DNA from: Phoebastria nigripes
Taxonomy: Eukaryota > Chordata > Aves > Procellariiformes > Diomedeidae
NCBI GenBank assembly: GCA_035582835.1
Contig: JAYKAV010002519.1
Span: 935,824-999,823 of the forward strand
Direction: 5' to 3'
Length of the DNA: 64,000 nucleotides
The position numbers and the translations under genes are program-made. The notes under the pieces are model-generated. The model saw only the letters and a list, made by a program, of their open reading frames with translations. It was not told where the DNA came from and made no database searches. Each line of letters opens with the position of its first letter. The first letter of the stretch is position 1. Positions 60,147 to 64,000 of the stretch are shown here, piece by piece.

Positions 60147-60880
60147 TGCGATATCACAGGATCACAGAAAGGTTGAGGTTGGCAGGGACCTTTAGAGGTC
60201 ATCTAGTCCAACCTGCCTGCCCAGAGCAGATCGCAAATCAGATTGCAGAGCAGAACAGATCACATTGTTCAGGGCCTTGTCCAGTTAAGTTTTGAGTATC
60301 TCCAAGGATAGAGACACCACAACCTTCCAGGGCAAGCTGTTCTAGTGTTTGGCCACCCTTAGAGTGAAAAAGATTTTTCTTATGCTTAAATGGAATTTCT
60401 TGTATTTCAATGTGTCCATTTCATCTTGTCCTTTCACTGGACACCAGTGAGAAAGTCCAGCTCCACCTTCTTTACTCCCTCTCATAATGTATTTTTAAAT
60501 GTTGACAAGATCCCCTGAGCCTTCTTGAGACTGAACAGTCCCAGCTCTGTCAGCCTCTCTTCGTATGACAGATGGTCCAGTCTCCTAATCATCTTTGATA
60601 GNCCTTCACAGGCCTCGCTCCGGGATGTCCATGTCTCTGTTGTACTGGGGAGCCCAGGACTAGACCCAGCACTTCAGAAGTCTCTCACCAGGGCTTAGGG
60701 GAAGGATCACCTCCCTCCGCCTGCTGGCAATTCTCTTCCTGATGCAGCCCAGGATGCCCCTGGCCTTCTTTGCTGGCTCATAGCCAACTTGTTGTGCACC
60801 ACGACACNCAGATCCTTCTCTGCAAAGCTGCTTTCCAGCCAGTCAGTCCCCAGCCCGTAATGGTGCATTACATTATTTCA
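60147..60880 (-). mobile_element. CR1 LINE 3' portion
   Basis: On the minus strand this runs from a piece of the reverse-transcriptase C-terminus near 60860 (Gly-Leu-Gly, then a block matching the ExDLGV motif near 60800). It continues through the conserved SYEERL-type region around 60560 (CATACGAAGAGAGGCTGAC), then the VTFFT-type end and the 3' UTR, to the tail at 60147-60200 (GGTTGGACTAGATGACCTCT). Frameshifts and an internal deletion around 60630-60750 show it is dead. It points towards TBC1D15 and away from the long CR1 to its right. Confidence 0.88.
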
Positions 60881-61480
60881 TTTTGCAAACCTGAATGATG
60901 CACACCACCAGGTTCCACAGGCTGACATAGTGCTACCAGGTTCCTCTCCCTTCTCCATAAGCCNGTTAAGAAAACACAATGGGGCAGTCTGTAGCTCTAT
61001 GCTGAAGTCCAACCCTTCACACACTACACAGATGGGAATCTAAGAAGGATGGTATCTTCGGCTTGGTGGCTCACTCTTCATTGGATTTTAAGTAGCCATC
61101 TGCTCTAATAAGGAACCTTCTGCCACATAAAGGCAGTCACAGCACTCCAGCCAGCACCGAGTGCGCAGCCAGAGAGCNTTCCTGGCTTTCCTGTGGTTTC
61201 TGTTGCTGTCACAGCTGCAATCGTAGCTATTATTGCCATGCCAAGAACTGCAGCAGCTGCTATTGTTGTTGTTCACACAGCTATTTCAGCAGAGTTCCAA
61301 GATCCATTCGTGTATTCAGAAGTGTCAGCTGCCCACATGCTCAACCACATGAAAACCTGGCCCGCACAAGACAAGTGNGGATTCTGTCAAGTCCTTCCAT
61401 CACAGGCTTAATTTGTACAAAAAAAAAAACCACAGCAGAGAAACAAAGACAAACAGTGCCAAAAATATCTTTCCCTTTGA
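60881..61480. other. Unassigned sequence, partly low complexity
   Basis: This lies between two CR1 copies. At 61193-61290 the plus strand is rich in GCT/GTT codons (Ala/Val in one frame; Asn/Ser/Cys on the other strand), a simple-sequence-like patch. An A run at 61419-61429 follows. Part could belong to the 5' UTR of the CR1 on the right; I could not show it. Confidence 0.4.
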
Positions 61481-61697
61481 CCTTTTTTTCTGTTCACAGG
61501 AAATGGATATATTCCAAGGCTTGCTTTGACAGATGCAACTCACAATTTTTCCAGGCTACTTCAGTTTGTCACAGATCACGAGCAGACAGTAAATGGGGTG
61601 ATGTCCTGGACTCTGGGTGCAGCAGAACACCCAGGAGGAAGCTGCAGAACAGGCTTCTCTTGAGTTCCTNATATTCTAAGAGGTACCAGTCCTCAGC

Positions 61698-62456
61698 GTG
61701 AACTGTATTATAGACAATAAAGGAGATATTTACGCATCCCTACGCAGAAGGGAGGGGCCCAATAATGCAGAAGTATGGATGGCTGCAACAGCAAGGACCA
61801 GCAGGAGGAAGAGACTTCCCCTGATGCCTGAGGTGCCCTTGCAGAACTGCTTCACCACTGTGCAGACTGAAGAGGAAAGACCCACCACATCAGGAGAGAT
61901 GCTGGAGCCGAGGAAGGCAGCCCGATCTGCCCCCCGTATAACAACCAGCGCAACTAAGAAAAGGCGACAGGTGATAGTAGCAGGCGACTTTCTTCTGAGA
62001 GGTACGGAGGCACCCATTTGCCAACCAGACGCCCTCTCTAGAGAGGTGTGCTGCTTACCAGGGGCTCGTATCAGGGATGTCACCGAGAGGCTACCAAGCC
62101 TCGTACAGTCCACTGACTATTACCCGCTGCTGTTGTTTCACGTGGGCACCAGTGATACAGCCAGGAGCAGTCTGAGGAGCATCAAGAAGGATTACAGAGC
62201 CCTGGGAGCAGCGGTAAGGGACTCTGGAGTGCAGGTAGTTTTTTCATCAATCCTGCCAGTCAAAGGGAAGGGGTTTGAAAGGGCCAGTCGAATCTGGCGA
62301 GTCAACAAATGGTTACGGGACTGGTGCCACAGCCAGGGGTTCAGCTACCTAGACCATGGGACTNGNTTTGAGAAACCTGGTCTGCTGGGGGCTGATGTGG
62401 TCCATCTGTCAGAGAAGAGAAAGAGCATCTTCAGTCATACACTGCCAAGCTGGTGA
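61698..62456 (+). pseudogene. CR1 ORF1 (RNA-binding/esterase-like protein), inactive
   Basis: This open frame of 252 codons is CR1 ORF1; the native start is probably Met28 (MAATARTSRRKRLPL, 61779). A basic KKRRQ stretch is followed by an SGNH-hydrolase-like domain, the esterase known from CR1 ORF1. Block I reads VAGDFLLRG, so the nucleophile Ser of GDS is Phe98 (TTT at 61989-61991). Block III reads VGTSDTA, with Ser152 where GxND has Asn. Block V keeps Asp233 and His236 in GADVVHLSE. Two of the four catalytic positions are lost, while the frame is open apart from N bases at 62364 and 62366. It ends early at PSW, where I would expect further codons, so a late frameshift is likely. Confidence 0.85.
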
Positions 62457-62634
62457 AGAGGGCTTTAAACTAAAGTTGCCAGGGGAGGGGAACCTCAATC
62501 CATCCCACTCCTACCAGTTTGATGCCAGGGCCAGCAATAGATGCCCAGAGCCTGGAGAAGGGTCACAGGTCAGCAGGAGAGCACCTGAAGAGCAGCACAA
62601 AGGAACTCCAGCCAGTAAGTCAGCTTCATCGGGG

Positions 62635-63208
62635 GCCCAACTTAAATGCCTCTATGCAAACACGCGTAGCATGGGGAATAAACAAGAGGAGTTAGAGATG
62701 TGCACACGCCTGCAGGGCTACGATCTTATTGGCATCACGGAGGCGTGGTGGGATGGCTCCTATGATTGGAGTGTTGGAATGGAGGGATACAGGCTCTTTA
62801 GGAAGGACAGGCAGGGGAGATGAAGAGGGGGTGTCGCCCTCTGTGTCAATGACCAGCTGGAGTGCATGAAGCTCCGCCCGGGGATGGATGAGGAGCNNNC
62901 CNAGAGCTTATGGGTCAGGATTAAAGGGAGGGCAGGGACAGGTGACATTACAGTGGGGGTCTGCTACAGGCCACCTGACCAGGAAGACCGAGCAGATGAG
63001 GCCCTCTATAGACAGATAGGAGCAGCCTCNCANTCACAAGCCCTNGNCCTCATGGNGGACTTCAACCACCCCNATATCTGTTGGAGGGACAACACGGCAG
63101 GGCATAAGCAATCCGAGAGGTTCCCGGAATGCGTCAATGATAACTTCCTTCTCCAAGTGGTAAAGGAGCCAAAGAGGAGAGGTGCTATGCTGGACCTTGT
63201 TCTCACCA
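62635..63208 (+). pseudogene. CR1 ORF2 N-terminal endonuclease domain, broken
   Basis: This is the apurinic/apyrimidinic-type endonuclease domain of CR1 ORF2. Visible blocks are LKCLYANTRSMGNKQEELEM, then LIGITEAWWD with the catalytic Glu of the ITE motif, and GVCYRPPDQ. These are followed by DFNHP (the DFN catalytic block) near 63059-63073 and RRGAMLDLVLT just before the gap. A TGA stop at 62821-62823 interrupts the frame after DRQGR, where an Arg codon is usual. CGA to TGA by CpG decay would explain it. Unresolved bases occur at 62887-62892 and 63030-63075. The rest of the domain falls in the gap at 63209-63487. Confidence 0.88.
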
Positions 63209-63487
63209 NNNNNNNNNNNNNNNNNNNNNNNNNNNNNNNNNNNNNNNNNNNNNNNNNNNNNNNNNNNNNNNNNNNNNNNNNNNNNNNNNNNNNNNNNNNN
63301 NNNNNNNNNNNNNNNNNNNNNNNNNNNNNNNNNNNNNNNNNNNNNNNNNNNNNNNNNNNNNNNNNNNNNNNNNNNNNNNNNNNNNNNNNNNNNNNNNNNN
63401 NNNNNNNNNNNNNNNNNNNNNNNNNNNNNNNNNNNNNNNNNNNNNNNNNNNNNNNNNNNNNNNNNNNNNNNNNNNNNNNNNNNNNNN
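63209..63487. other. Assembly gap (279 N)
   Basis: This N run lies inside the long CR1, between the endonuclease and the pre-RT linker. The missing piece would be the end of the endonuclease domain. Its true length cannot be known from the window. Confidence 0.99.
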
Positions 63488-64000
63488 GATAAAGCCTTGG
63501 AGGGAAGAGGGGCCCAAGAAAGCTGGGTAATATTCAAGGATCACCTCCTCCAAGTTCAGGAGCAATGCATCCCAACAAAGAGGAAGTCAGGCAAAAACGC
63601 CAGGAAGCCTGCATGGATGAACAAGGAGCTCCTGGACAAACTCAAACACAAACAGGAAGCCTACAGAGGGTGGAAGCAAGGACAGGTAGCCTGGGAGGAA
63701 TANAGAGAAATTGTCNGAGCAGCCAGGGATCAGGTTAGGAAAGCTAAAGCCCTGATAGAATTAAATCTGGCCAGGGACGTCAAGGGCAACAAGAAAAGCT
63801 TCTATAGGTACGTCAGGGATAAAAGGAAGACTAGCGAAAATGTGGGCCCTCTCTGGAAGNAAATGGAAGACCTGGTTACCCAGGATATGGAGAAGACTGA
63901 AGTCAATGACTTTTTTGCCTCAGTCTTCACCGGCAAGTGCTTAAGCCTCACCGCCCAAGCTGCAAAAGGCAAAGGCAGGGACTGGGAGAATGAAGAGCCA

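Larger units (their letters stand above)
61485..64000 (+). mobile_element. Long CR1 LINE, 5' part to pre-RT region, runs off the edge
   Basis: This non-LTR retrotransposon keeps ORF1 and the first half of ORF2, far more than the usual short 3' ends, so it is a near-full-length copy or close to one. After the N gap, the plus strand from 63488 encodes the linker [20 protein letters not shown], then [20 protein letters not shown], then [20 protein letters not shown] and NVGPLWK, up to [10 protein letters not shown]. This is the standard order before the reverse-transcriptase domain, which lies beyond the window. The exact 5' start is uncertain. Several unresolved bases inside suggest that reads from many copies were collapsed here. 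Confidence 0.93.

Noticed and set aside
62356..62634. Extension of the CR1 ORF2 frame upstream of the endonuclease domain
   Set aside because: It overlaps the end of ORF1 in another frame and has no endonuclease similarity before about 62635.
63034..63565. Minus-strand frames across the CR1 gap
   Set aside because: They consist mainly of N and oppose CR1 ORF2.
1..64000. tRNA, rRNA, CRISPR arrays, operons and bacterial terminators
   Set aside because: None seen. Intron-exon structure and CR1 repeats show a vertebrate nuclear genome.

Overview
This is a piece of a bird nuclear genome. The genes have large introns, the dominant interspersed repeats are CR1 LINEs, there are solo LTRs of a type I know from birds, and scattered single N bases plus two N runs point to a draft assembly. 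No prokaryotic system, CRISPR array, tRNA or rRNA was seen.

Two protein genes are present, both on the minus strand. (1) TPH2, the neuronal tryptophan hydroxylase: exon 1 (4839-4943) and exon 2 (1392-1544). The remaining exons lie beyond the left edge. Its CpG-island promoter spans about 4.65-5.64 kb. (2) TBC1D15, the Rab-GAP of the RAB7/mitochondria-lysosome pathway. The whole coding region is here as 17 coding exons, from the ATG at 54296 to the stop codon at 17146. I traced every splice junction. The exons join in frame to 2004 nt, 667 residues plus stop, with all TBC catalytic motifs intact. Its CpG-island promoter is about 53.7-55.1 kb. The order TBC1D15 then TPH2 on one strand matches human, where RAB21 lies next upstream of TBC1D15; RAB21 would be expected just beyond the right edge.

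Layout: 1-5.6 kb, 5' part of TPH2 and its promoter. 5.6-17.1 kb, intergenic, with a decayed LINE (about 9.1-10.9 kb), a degraded LTR (about 11.56-12.12 kb), and the probable 3' UTR of TBC1D15 at its right end. 17.1-54.3 kb, TBC1D15, with a CR1 3' end in intron 14 and a clean solo LTR with 5-bp target duplications in intron 3. 54.3-55.2 kb, CpG promoter. 55.2-64 kb, a repeat-dense flank with a decayed L2/L3-like LINE, two CR1 3' ends, and a long CR1 with ORF1 and ORF2 that runs off the right edge and is broken by an assembly gap.

The best leads are: a 51-nt in-frame sequence in TBC1D15 intron 6 that looks like a strongly diverged copy of the mammalian cassette exon; a lone plus-strand exon-like block with good splice signals inside TPH2 intron 1; a TATA box plus splice donor pointing away from the TBC1D15 promoter; several near-perfect DNA hairpins of unknown origin; and a CR1 ORF1 whose esterase has lost catalytic residues. 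None of these amounts to a demonstrated new biological system. Comparisons with human proteins are from memory, with no database search.
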